64,000 nucleotides of DNA from NCBI GenBank assembly GCA_949752795.1, contig OX457068.1, positions 58,841,582 to 58,905,581 of the forward strand, read 5' to 3'. Below are positions 34,330 through 44,690 of the stretch, piece after piece. The translations under genes were made by a program, and so were the position numbers. How positions within the stretch are numbered: the stretch's first letter is position 1; every line of letters begins with the position of its first letter. This stretch comes from Hyperoodon ampullatus (lineage: Eukaryota; Chordata; Mammalia; Artiodactyla; Ziphiidae). Under the pieces are notes generated by a model that made no database searches, was not told the origin of the DNA, and saw only the letters and a program-made list of their open reading frames with translations.

Positions 34330-34640
34330 ATCTCTATTATATCATTCATCTCTCATTTGGACTGCTGCAGCAGCCTCTCAAATTGGCCACCTATCTATAG
34401 GGCTGGATCTTCAAATCCAATCTCCACTTTCTCACTAAAACAAACTTCCTAAAACATAAATTAGACCATGTCGTTCTACTGAAAATCAATTGATCCCTTT
34501 CATCAAGTGTAGCTTACTTAATGCAGCATGTAATGCTGCCTATAGTCTGCTGCCAGCCAATTTCTATAGACTTATTTTTCTCTAATTGTTGTGCCAAGCT
34601 TTTGTTTTAGCAACATAGAACTTATGTAGTTGCTTGCATT
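34330..34640 (+). mobile_element. L2 LINE fragment, sense
   Basis: 'ctcatttggactgctgcagcagcctctcaaattggc', 'cttcctaaaacataaattagaccatgtcg' and 'tgtgccaagctttt' follow the L2 coding-strand 3' region in order. Diverged. It is on the opposite strand to the copies at 11.7 and 20.8 kb and covers neighbouring L2 sequence. Confidence 0.75.
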
Positions 34641-34841
34641 TTTTTTTACCCTCACTCTGTACCTTTGCTCATTTCTCTACTCTGTTTTCAATAAATAGCA
34701 TCTTCACTTTCCCAATTCCAACTGAGCACACTCAAACAAAATACTGATAATTTTTATGTTTAGGAAAACATACTTGGTTTCACTCTTAAAAAAAAAAAGT
34801 GCACTTAAAAGTATTAACTTTGCTAAACAGCATAAATGAAT

Positions 34842-34882
34842 ACAACATTGTAAAGCAACTATACTCCAATAAAAAAAAATTA
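34842..34882 (+). mobile_element. Minimal L1 3' tail (about 40 bp)
   Basis: 'acaacattgtaaagcaactatactccaataaa' plus an A-rich tail is the last segment of the L1 3' end and matches the end of the fragment at 23555-23677. An extreme 5' truncation or an abortive insertion. Confidence 0.8.
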
Positions 34883-35029
34883 AATAGTATATTGTGGAAC
34901 CATTTTTTCACTTTTCTGAATGGCAAAGGTAAGAAGTTTGATAATGAGTTATGGAAGATTATAAGTAAATAGGCAATCTCTATATTTTTGCTTGGTAATT
35001 TAGAAATATGTTTCAAGAATAAGAAATAT

Positions 35030-35335
35030 AAAAGCACTGTGACCCAACAATTTCTCTTCTAAAGATTTATTCTAAAGATAAACATACTCAAATGTGTGAA
35101 ATGACCTATGTACAAAAACATATTCACTGCAGCATGTCAGCATTTTAGCAAAGATTTGGAAAATAAGTTAACTGTTCATCAACAGAGACAACTTAAATAC
35201 ATTATAGCACATTCCTACAAGGGAATTTTATGTAGCATTTAGAAAAATGAGGTTAATTTATGTACTAATATGAACAAAATTTCTTAGACACATTGTTAAA
35301 AGAAGATCTAGAACAATATGTAACCTCAGCTATTC
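35030..35335 (+). mobile_element. Ancient L1M fragment, ORF2 C-terminal part
   Basis: 'gacccaacaatttctcttctaaag', 'acaaaaacatattcactgcagca', 'tggaaaataagttaactgttcatcaacag' and 'tgttaaaagaagatctagaacaatatgt' follow the end of ORF2 of old L1M elements. Interrupted by a DNA transposon at about 35335. Its 3' UTR seems to resume at 35800-35830 and again at 42562. Confidence 0.8.
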
Positions 35336-35800
35336 CATATGTTGTCATTAGCCACATATGGCTATAGAGCACTCGAAATGCAGATAGTGTGAATAAGGAA
35401 ATTAATTTTAATTTTAATTAAAATTTGCCTGATACTTGATTTAGTTATTGGAAAAAAAAACTAAGTATGTTTCGAATAATTTGTATATGAGAATCTACTT
35501 TTCAAGCTGTTAGTTTTGTGAAACCTAAACACAAAACAAGTATTTTACATGAAAATTCATTCATTGAAATGACATTTTCTGTAAGTATAAAACACACTAG
35601 ATTTTGAAGACTTGGTACAAAAATGTAAACTATCTCTATAATAATATTTTAAATATATTACATGCTGAAATTATATTTGAATATACTGGGTTAAATATAA
35701 TATATTAAAATTAATTTTACTTTTTTCTCTTTGGTTTCTAGAAATATTAGAATTAAAATGTAGCTAGAGATTCTATTTCTATTATACAATATTTGTATCC
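35330..35800 (+). mobile_element. hAT-Charlie-like non-autonomous DNA transposon
   Basis: 'cattagccacatatggctatagagcactcgaaatg' is the typical Charlie/MER5-type opening block. It is followed by 'gtatgtttcgaataatttgtatatg', 'gattttgaagacttgg', 'atatactgggttaaatataatatatt' and 'ctatttctattatacaat' near the end. No transposase remains. The terminal repeats are too worn to fix exact ends. It lies inside the L1M fragment. Confidence 0.75.
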
Positions 35801-35822
35801 AGTGTGCTTTTCATGATAGAAA

Positions 35823-35830
<8 letters not shown>

Positions 35831-35872
<42 letters not shown>
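35831..35872. repeat. (AT)n microsatellite at an L1 3' junction
   Basis: About 21 AT units preceded by an A run. It sits exactly where the antisense L1's T-rich tail complement would be expected, so it probably expanded from the insertion junction. Confidence 0.95.
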
Positions 35873-35877
<5 letters not shown>

Positions 35878-36809
35878 GAGTGTAATTGTTTTACAAAGTT
35901 GTGTTAGTTTCTGCTGTACAATGAAGTGAGTCAGCTATATGAATACATGTATCCCCTCCTTCTTGGACTTCCCTCTCATCCCCCTCCCCATCCCACCCAT
36001 CTAAGTCATCACAGAGCACTGAGCTGAGCAGCCTGTTCTATACCGGAGGTTCCCACTAGCTAGATATTTTACACATGGTAGTGTATTTATGTCAAACCTA
36101 ATCTCCCAGGGCATCCCAACCTCCCCTTCCCCACCTGTGCCCCTTCCCCACCTATGTCCGATCTCTACAATTGTGTCTCTATTCCTGCCCTGGATATAGG
36201 TTCATCTGTACTATTTTTCTAGATTCCACATATATGCATTAATATACGATATTTGTTTTTCTCTTTTTAGCTTACTTCACACTGTATGACAGATTCTAGG
36301 TCCATCCACAGCTCTACAAATTACCCAATTTTATTCCCTTGTAAGCCTGAGTAATATTCCATTGTATAAATGTATATATGTACCACATCTTCTTTATCTC
36401 TTCATCTGTTGTTTCCATGTCCTGGCTGTTGTAAATAGTGCTGCAATGAACATTGTGGTACATGACTCTTTTTGAATTATGGTTTTCTCAGGGTATATGC
36501 CCAGTAGTGGCATTGCTGGATCATATGGTAGTTCTATTTTTAGCTTTTTAAGTAACTTCAATACTGTTCTCTATAGTGGCTGTATCAAATTACATTCCCG
36601 CCAAGAGAGCAAGATGGTTCCCTTTTCTCCACACGCCCTCCAACATTTATTGTTTGTAGATTTTTTGATGATGGTCTTTCTGACAGGTGTGAGGTTATAC
36701 CTCACTGTAGTTTTGATTTGCATTTCTTTAATAATTAGTGACGTTGAGCATCTTTCCATGTGCCTCTTGGCCATCTGTATGTCTTCTTTGGAGAAATGCT
36801 TATTTAGGT

Positions 36810-37047
36810 CTTCCACCTATTTTTTATTTTTTATTTTTTTTGCTGTACGCTGGCCTCTCGCTATTGTGACCTCTCCCATTGTGGAGCACAGGCTCCGAAT
36901 GCACAGCCTCAGTGGCCGTGGATCACGGGCCTATCCGCTCCACGGCATGTGGGATCTTCACAGACTGGGACACGAACCTGCGTCCCCTGCATCGACAGGC
37001 GGACTCTCAACCACTGTGCCACCAGGGAAGCCCTTCCACCTATTTTT
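36810..37047 (-). mobile_element. CHR SINE, short cetacean form, antisense, inside L1 ORF2
   Basis: Minus-strand SINE body 37032-36825. The head complement 'ccaccagggaagccc' is at 37020-37033, the B-box complement 'gacacgaacctgcg' at about 36968, and T-rich tail sequence at 36825-36840. 15-bp direct repeats (cttccacctattttt) lie at 36810-36824 and 37033-37047. Removing it joins L1 ORF2 sequence, which proves it inserted after the L1. Confidence 0.95.
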
Positions 37048-40000
37048 GATTGGGTTGTTTGTTTTCTTAATATTGAGTTGCATGAGCTGTTTGTATATTT
37101 TGGAGATTAATTCCTTGTCATTTGCTTGTTTGCAAATATTTTCTCCCATTCTGAGCAATGTCTTTTTCTCTTGTTTATGGTTTCCTTTGTTGTGCCAAAA
37201 CTTTTAAGTTTAATTAGGTCCCATTTGCTTATTTTTTTAATTATTTTCATTACTCTGGGAGGAGGGTCAAAAAATATCTTGCTGTGATTTATGTCAAAGA
37301 GTGTTCTTCCTATGGTTTTCTCTAAGTGTTTTATAGTATCCAGTCTTACATATAGTTCTTTAATCCATTTTGAGTTTATTTTTGTGTAAGGTATTAGGCA
37401 GTGTTCTAATTTCATTCTTTTACATGTAGCTGTCCAGTTTTCCCAGCACCCCTTAGTAAAGAGGCTGTCTTTTCTCCATTGTATATTCTTGCCTCCTTTA
37501 TCAAAGATAAGGTGACCATATGTGTGTGGGTTTATCTCTGGGCTTTCTATCCTGTACCATTGATCTATATTTCTGTTTTTGTGCCAGTACCACACTGTCT
37601 TGATTACTGTAGCTTTGTCATATAGTCTGAAGACAGGGAGCCTGATTTCTCCAGCTCTGTTTTTCTTTCTCAAGATTGCTTTGGCTATTCGGGATCTTTT
37701 GTGCTTCCATACAAAGTGTAAAATTTTTTGTTCTCATTCTGTAAAGAATGCCATTGGTAATTTGTTAGGGATTGCATTGAATCTGTAGTTTGCTTTGGGT
37801 AGTAGAGTCATATTCACAATATTGATTCTTCCAATCAAATAACATGATATATCTCTCCATCTGTTTGTGTCATCTTTAATTCTTTCATCAGTACTTTATA
37901 GTTTTCTGTGTACAGTTCTTTAACCTCCTTAGGTAGGTTTATTCCTAGGTATATTATTATTATTGTTGCAATGGTAAATAAGATTGTTTCCTTAATTTCT
38001 CTTTCTGATATTTCGTTGCTAATGTTTAGGAATGCAAGTGATTTCTGTGTATTAGTTTTGTATACTTCAACTTTACCAAATTCAATGATTAGCTCTAGTA
38101 GTTTTCTGGTGGCATCTTTAGGATTTTCTATGTATAGTATTATGTCCTCTGCAAATAGTGACAGTTTTACTTCTTCTTTTCCATTTGGATTCCTTTTATT
38201 TCTTTTTCTTCTCTGATTTTCATGGTTAGGACTTCCAAAACTATGTTGCATAATAGTAGTGAGAATGGATATCCTTGTCTTCTTCCTGATCTTAGAGGAA
38301 GTGCTTTCAGTTTTACCACCATTGAGAATTATGTTTGTTGTGGGTTTATCATATATGGCCTTTATTATGTTGAGATATGTTCTCTCTATGCCCACTTTCT
38401 GGAGAGTTTTATCATAATGGGTGTTGAATTTTGTCAAAAGTTTTTTCTGCATCTATTGAGATGTTCACGTGGTTTTATTCTTTAATTTATTAATGTGGTG
38501 TATCACATTGATTAATTTACATATATTGAAGAATCCTGGCCTACTTGGGATAAATCCCACTTGATCATGGTGTAGGACACTTTTAATATGTTGTTGGATT
38601 CTGTTTGCTAGTATTTTGTTGAGGATTTTTGCATCTATGTTCATCAGTGTTATTGGCCTGTAATTTTTGTGTGTGTGTGTGATATCTTTGTCTGGTTTTG
38701 GTATCAGGGTGCTGGTGGCCTCATAGAAGGAGTTTGTGTGTGTTCCTCCCTCAGCACTTTTTGTGAAGACTTTGAGAAGGATAGGTGTTAACTCTTCTCT
38801 AAATTTTTGATAGAATTTGCCTGTGATGCCATCTGGTCCCAGGCTGTTGTTTGTTGGAAGATCTTTATTAACAGTTTCAACTTCATTACTTGTGATTGGT
38901 CTGTTTATATTTTCTACTTTTTCCTGGTTCAATCTTTGAAGGCTGTACCTTTCCAAGATTTTTTCCATTTCTTCCAGGTTGTCCATTTTATTGGCATATA
39001 GTTTCTTGTACTAGTTTCTTATGATCCTTTGTATTTCTGTGGTGTCAGTTGTAATTTCTCCTTTTTCATTTCTAATTTTATTAATTTGAGTCCTCTCCCT
39101 TTTTTTCTTGATGTGTCTGGCTAAAGGTTTATCAATTTTGTTCATCTTCTCAAAGAACAAACTTTTAGTTTTATTTCTCTTTATTATTGTTTTCTTTGTT
39201 TCTATTTTATTTATTTCTTCTCTGATCCTTATGATTTCTTTCCTTCTACTATCTTTGGGTTTTCTTTGTTCTTATTTCTCTATTTGTATTAGGTGTATGG
39301 TTAGATTGTTCATTTGAAATTTTTCTTATTTCTTGATGTGAGATAGAATTGCTATAAACTTCCCTCTTAAAACTGCTTTTGCTGCATCCCATAGTTTTTG
39401 GGTCATCCTGTTTTTGTTGTCATTTGTTTCTATGTTTTTTGTCTGTTTGTTTGTTGTTTTTTGGGTTTTTTTGCTTCCTCTTTGATTTCTTCAGTGATCT
39501 CTTGTTTATTTAGCACTGCACTGTTTAGCCTCCCTGTACTTGTGTTTTCTACATTTTTTTCCCTGTGATTGATTTCTAATCTCATAGCATTGTTGTTGGA
39601 AAAGATGTTTGATATGATTTCAATTTTCTTATTTACCAAGGCTTGATTTGTGACCCAAGATGTGATCTATCTTGGAGAATGTTCTGTGTGCACTTGAGAA
39701 GAAAGTGTATTCTGCTGTTTTCGGGTGGAATGTCCTATAAATATTAATTAAATCTATCTGGTCTGTTGTGTTATTCAAAGCTCACATTTCCTTATTTATT
39801 TTCTGTCTGGATGATCTGTCAAGTTGTGTAAGTGGGGTGTTAAAGTCCCCCACTATTATTGTGTTACTGTTTATTTCCCCTTTTATGGCTGTTAGCATTT
39901 GCCTTATGTATTGAGGTGTTTCTATGTTGGGTGCATAAATATTTACAATTGTTATATCTTCTTGGATTAATCCCTTGATTATTATGTAGTGTCCTTCCTT

Positions 40001-40062
40001 ATCTCTTGTAACAGTCTTTATTTTAAAGTCTATTTTATCTCATATGAATATTGTTACTCTGG

Positions 40063-40490
40063 CTTTCTTTTTTTTTTAATTTTTGTATTTTATTTTATTT
40101 TATTTTATTTTTTATACAGCAGGTTCTTATTAGTCATCAATTTTATACACATCAGTGTGTATATGTCGATCCCAATTGCCCAATTCATCACACCACCACC
40201 ACCACCACCCCACCACTTTCCCCCCCTTGGTGTCCATACATTTGTTCTCTACATCTGAGTCTCAATTTCTGCCCTGAAAACTTGTTTATCTGCACCATTT
40301 TTGTAGGTTTCACATATATGCATTAATATACTATATTTGTTTTTCTCTTTCTGACGTACTTCCCTCTCTATGACAGTCTCTAGATCCATCCGCATCTCAA
40401 CAGATGACCCAGTTTCATTCCTTTATATGGTTGAGTAATATTCCATTGTATATATGTACCACATATTCCTTATCCATTCATTTGTCCCAC
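40063..40490 (-). mobile_element. 5'-truncated L1 3' end nested in the antisense L1
   Basis: A T-rich complement of a poly-A tail (about 40070-40120) is followed by 'atacagcaggttcttattagtcatc' and 'atatgcattaatatactatatttg', then 'ggttgagtaatattccattgtatatatg'. This is 3' UTR and ORF2 end, out of place in the middle of the host endonuclease region. Host sequence resumes at 'ctttcttttgatttac'. A ctttctttt repeat at both edges (about 40064 and 40490) is the likely target duplication. It includes a (cac)n run at 40190-40213. Confidence 0.85.
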
Positions 40491-40754
40491 CTTTCTTTTG
40501 ATTTACATTTGCATGGAATAACTTTTTCCATCACCTCACTTTCAGTCTATATGTGTCCCTAACTCTGAGGTGGGTCTCTGTAGACATCATCTATGTGGGT
40601 CTTTTTTCTGTATTCATTCAGCCAGACTGTGTGTTTTGGGTGGTACATTTAATCTATTTACACTCAAGGTAATTATCAATATGTATGTTTCTATTACCAT
40701 TTTCTTAATTGTTTTGGGTTTGTTTTTGTGGGTCTTTTTCTTGTCTTGTTTCCT

Positions 40755-41640
40755 GTCTAGAGAAGTTCCTTTAGCATTTGTTTTAAAACTAGTTTAGTGG
40801 TCTTGAATTCTCTCAGCATTTGCTCGTCTGTCAAACTTTTGATTTCTCCATCTAACCTGAAGGAGATCCTTGCTAGTTAGACTAATCTTGGTTGTAGGTT
40901 TTTCCCTTTCATCACTTCAGATATATCTGGCTACTCCCTTCTGGCCTGCAGTGTTTCTGCTGAAAATCAGCTGTTAACCTATTGGGGGTTCCCTTATATG
41001 TTATTTGTTGCTTTTCTCTTGCTGCTTTTAATATGATTTTCTTTGAATTTAATTTTTGTTGATGTGTCTTGTTGTGTTTCTCCTATAGTTTATCCTGTAT
41101 TAGACTCTCTGTGCTTCCTGGACTTGGGTGGCTATTTACTTTCCCATGTTAGGGATGTTTTTGACTATAATCTTCCCAAATATTTTTTTCAGATCCTTTC
41201 TTTTTCTCTTCTCCTTCTGAGACCCCTATAATTTGAATGTTGGTACATTTAATGTTGTCCCAGAACCCTGTGAGACTATCTTCAATTATTTTTATTTATT
41301 TATTTTTTGTTCTGCTTCTTGGCAGTCACTTCCACCATTCTATCTTTCAGCTCACTTGTTCATCTACTGCCTCTCTTATTCTGCTATTGATTCCTTCTAG
41401 AGTGTTTTTCATTTCATTTATTGTGTTGTTCATTGCTCTTTGTTCTGTAATTCTTTAGGATCTTTGTTAAACATTTCTTGTATTTTCTCAATGTGTACCT
41501 CCATTCTGTTTCTGAGATGTTGGATTATCTTTACTATCATTACTCTGAATTCTTTTTCAGATAGGTTGCTTATTTCCTTTTCCTTTATTTGGGCTTGTAG
41601 GTTTTAACCTTGCTCTATCATCTGTAACATATTTTTTTGT
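40755..41640 (-). pseudogene. L1 ORF1 relic, antisense
   Basis: The complement of ORF1 is readable from the C-terminal region (about 40757, 'gagaagttcctttagcatttg') through 'cagtgtttctgctgaaaatcagctgttaacc' to the coiled-coil and N-terminal region (about 41300-41600). The order matches the intact ORF1 at 29002-29913. Stops and frameshifts throughout. Confidence 0.75.
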
Positions 41641-41914
41641 CATCTCATTTTTCTTTCTGATGTGTGGCACTGTGTTCCTGTCTTACTGGTTGCTTGCTCT
41701 GAGGCATCCATCACTGGAATTTGCAGGCAGTAAGGTAGAGCTGGGTCTTGGTGCCAAGATGGGACCCTCTGGGGGACCTCACTCTGATTAATATTCCCTG
41801 GGATCTCAATTTCTCTGTTAGTCCAGTGGTTTGCACTTGGTGCTCCCCACGCCCAGGAGTTCATGCCAAACCCCCAGCCTGGGAGTCAAGATGCTGCAAG
41901 CCATGCAGCATAGC

Positions 41915-42107
41915 AAAAAAGAAAAAAAAGAAAAAGAAAGAAAAAGAAAAAAGAAAGGAAGAAAAAGAAAATGCAGGCAGAACAATAACAAAGAATAAAA
42001 ATAAAATGAAATTAGAAAAATAAAAAAATTATTAGAAAAAATAAAAATGCAAATGATAAAACAAAAAGGTAAAGTAAAACCACAACAGCAAAAAAAAAAA
42101 AAAAGCC
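41915..42107 (-). repeat. A/G-rich tract: pyrimidine tract of the antisense L1 5' UTR
   Basis: About 190 bp of aaag/aaaat-rich sequence on the plus strand, so T/C-rich relative to L1 transcription. It separates the GC-rich 5' half of the 5' UTR from the ORF1-proximal block, the same position as the tract at 28122-28500. Confidence 0.8.
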
Positions 42108-42561
42108 TGAAAAATGTATTGGCTGTGGGGCCTGGGGCTTAGGTTGGGGGCATGACCTAGACTCCATGCAGCCAGAAGGGGCCTCGGAGTGCAGAGGATC
42201 AGGCTGAGGACCTCAGCAGGCTCCCTGGGGCCCGACTGGGTGGGGGAAACTTTGGCCCATTCCCTTCCTATGTTCCTAATCCCCGAGGGTCTCCCTCCTT
42301 TTGTGCTGATCTCCGCACCACAGATGTGCTCTTCCTAAGGGTGGGAACCCCTCCCCACCCCCAGCCATCCCTCAGTGTCACTGGTCTCATGTGGTCTCCA
42401 GTTCTCCTTCCCCTTTCCTCGCCCCCATGACCTACCCAGTCACTCAAAGTTTTCTCCCATTCCGTTAAGTGTCCAAGGTCCCCCAACAACACTGGTAGCT
42501 GCCCTAGTTGTGAGGAGACATGAACTCAAAGTCCTCCTACTCCACCATCTTGACTCTGTCC

Positions 42562-42765
42562 AAAAATTATATATTTTTAAATGTATGGGGTATATCTGGA
42601 AGGACTTGCAAAGATTTGATTATGTCCTGAGAAGGAAACTGGGTGACTATAAGTCAAAAGTAGGTGGGATGCTTAACCTTCATTCTCTTCTCATTGTACC
42701 TTTTGAATTTGTTTTCTATGGGCTTGCCAGTTATTTAAAATTAAAATAATAAACATAAATAAAAA
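42562..42765 (+). mobile_element. Ancient L1M 3' end, continuation beyond the nested L1
   Basis: 'ctggaaggacttgcaaag', 'tgagaaggaaactgggtgac', 'cattgtaccttttgaatttg' and a final 'aaaattaaaataataaacataaataaa' tail follow an old L1M 3' UTR. With 35030-35335 it makes one element split by the Charlie and by the antisense L1. Confidence 0.6.
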
Positions 42766-42869
42766 ATAAGATTTAGTGCTTCTGAAGGTTTCCAGGAGTC
42801 CTTCTCTGAGTCCCTTCACTAGTCATGGTGAGGAACCCTTCTTCCTCCCATAATTCCCAGATATGACTA

Positions 42870-42990
42870 ATTTTATCCTCACTGAATTGTTTCATAATTG
42901 TCCACTTGCACCATTATGCCACACACACTCTGAGCTCTTTGAGGACAGGAATAAATCATTACCTAATTTAACCATATATATAATTCTTAG
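42870..42990 (+). mobile_element. Possible L2 fragment, sense
   Basis: 'gagctctttgaggacaggaataaatc' resembles the L2 'ctccttgagggcaggga' block, preceded by a plausible but weak L2 upstream segment. Confidence 0.4.
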
Positions 42991-44455
42991 CTAGAAATAA
43001 TTCCTTGGGAAAGAAAGAAAAGGAAAAAAGAAAAAAAACCTTATTTTTCTCTACTGTTGACCTTAACCCTGATATTCCATGCTGTGAAACTAAAGGAGAG
43101 AGAAAACAGAATTTTAAAAGTGAGAGAAAAAGAGAAATTTAAAGAGGAGGAGGAACTAGGGGAGCAGAGTGGATGGGCTTTCACTTTCTCATCATCCTCT
43201 TTACTCTATAGTTACTTATGTTGCTATATTCTTGACCTAATTCATGTACAAGATGACAGAGGCCATGGGTTGGCCCAACCATTCTTCTCTGCTAGGTACC
43301 AGACTATGGGAGATCCAGAACAGATGCTAGAGAAGGACCAATACACCCACCTCTCAATCAGCTATTTCACTTGTTCTCTTGTCTGTGGCTTCTACACATT
43401 GATCTTAGTTCTATCCTTTTTAGCTAGGAAGAACAATGTGATTTCCTTTCGCAGGATGACCACTTGTACCTTGAGAAAGTTACTTTAGTTGAAACTGAAA
43501 GTTGGATTGGCTTCCTGAAAATCTTATCCTCCTTTCACTGTCAAACAGAAAACAAAGTGTCTTTCATTTCACTTCTTATAGATAATTGACCAGAAATGAA
43601 GAATTTGGTTTTGCCTGGAAGCATTTATTTTAGATAAAATTGAAACGTCTTATAAAAATATATTGACCTGTGGTAGCTAGAAGCTGAATTGCTAAAAATA
43701 CAATATTACTGACAAAATGAATCACATTTCATAATAGGACTGGGACAGTTAAAATACTGAGAGAGGTGCCAATGCTTTAAATGCAGAGAATTTGTGGGTT
43801 TTCTCTTGTTGTTGTTCTTTGGATACAAACTGGCCCCAAGTACAGAGCCTATTAATGACCTTTAGAAGCTGAAACCATGATAGAAATGTGTCTTCTCTTT
43901 TGTTCATATAGGGAACTATATAATGGTTGGAGTTATGAGTGCAGAATGATCTTCAAGAAGGATTATATTGTCATGCTAGACCAGGATTAAAGATAGTTAG
44001 AAAGAGGTCAAGGTTGGGTCTCTATTTTGTCATTGGATACTGTGCCTTTTAACATTCTTGTAATATAACCCAGCATGTGTGATTATATCTCCTCTCTCTC
44101 CATCAAACTTAGAAAATTTGTCAGGATATCCATTGTGCTGAAGACAGAAACCACATTTTGTTCAATAGATTGATTCATATTGTATCAAAATGCTAGTGAT
44201 TTTCTTATACTAACAGAAAACTCACATGTGGACAGTAATTAGGGAACTGCTAGGTCTGTAACAGATGCAAACATTCCTTTTATCACGTCCTCTTTGAACA
44301 ACCTCACAGAGACAGCACATTATGCTTTAGACAGATCTGAATCACAAAACTCTTTTCCTTTAATATATCTGCATTCTGTCTCCCTGCAACTTTTACCCTT
44401 AGTCTTTGAACTACTCTTTTTAACCAAGTAGAACAACTTCAATCTTTCTATTTCA
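42991..44455. other. No gene recognised
   Basis: The longest frame is 143 codons (43057-43488, plus). It is charged at its start and hydrophobic at its end, with no recognisable domain, and is probably chance. No repeats identified by eye. Confidence 0.4.
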
Positions 44456-44690
44456 TGGTGGTCCTTTGCACCCTGAGAAAGTTACTTCATCTCTCTTTTT
44501 TTTAGTTTTCTCTTCTGAAAAAATGCAGATTAATGATAGTATCAAGTTCTAGGGTTACAGCTACTGATTTTTTCATAGTAGTAGGTTGTTAATGCTACTA
44601 CTAAATGAGATGACACATATAAACATTTTATAACAGAGTGTCTGGCACAGATGAACATTCAGTAAATGTTGGTTATTTTTACTATTATTT
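44456..44690 (-). mobile_element. MIR SINE, antisense, interrupted
   Basis: 'gagaaagttacttcatctctc', 'tagttttctcttctgaaaaaatg', 'taatgatagtatc', then after an insertion 'taaatgagatgacacat' and 'acagagtgtctggcacagatgaacattcagtaaatgttgg'. The order is that of reversed MIR, with about 60 extra bases in the middle. Confidence 0.75.

Larger units (their letters stand above)
36250..40690 (-). pseudogene. L1 ORF2 relic, antisense, with two nested insertions
   Basis: Open pieces on the minus strand: endonuclease C-terminal part (39430-39639), N-terminal RT (38465-38986, containing [20 protein letters not shown]), RT to connection (37835-38452) and post-RT (37107-37673), ending near 36250. The FADD motif reads FAEDI (near 38140), losing the first catalytic aspartate. 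The SGTRQG motif is degraded to a frame with extra residues. The SINE and the L1 fragment interrupt it further. Not functional. Confidence 0.88.
35873..42561 (-). mobile_element. Full-length L1 LINE, antisense, degenerate
   Basis: Minus-strand order: 5' end at about 42561 (gacagagtcaagatggtggag), 5' UTR to about 41640, ORF1 to about 40755, ORF2 about 40690-36250, and 3' UTR to 35873. 'aaaaattatatatt' at the right flank (42562-42576) versus 'aaaaatatatat' at the left suggests a target duplication. It contains a nested SINE (36810-37047) and a nested L1 3' fragment (40063-40490). Without these it is about 6.0 kb. Frames are broken but long stretches are readable, so its age is intermediate. Confidence 0.92.

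Noticed and set aside
40190..40213. (CAC)n run as a possible CRISPR-like or minisatellite array
   Set aside because: A single short trinucleotide run inside an L1 3' UTR; no spacer-repeat structure. No CRISPR array exists in this mammalian window.
41814..42107. Apparent sense SINE2/CHR-2 copy ('gtccagtggtttgcac...' plus an A-rich tail) in the antisense L1
   Set aside because: The reverse complement aligns by eye with the ORF1-proximal 5' UTR block of the near-intact L1 (about 28500-28700), and the A-rich 'tail' is the 5' UTR pyrimidine tract. The likeness to a SINE head is coincidental.
43057..43488. 143-codon frame as a candidate gene
   Set aside because: No domain, no splice or promoter context, and an abrupt change from charged to hydrophobic composition.
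43425..44490. Local duplication: '..cttg(t/c)acc(t/c)tgagaaagttactt' at about 43465 and 44470
   Set aside because: The shared block is short and the second copy is part of a reversed MIR; flanking similarity is too weak to call a segmental duplication.
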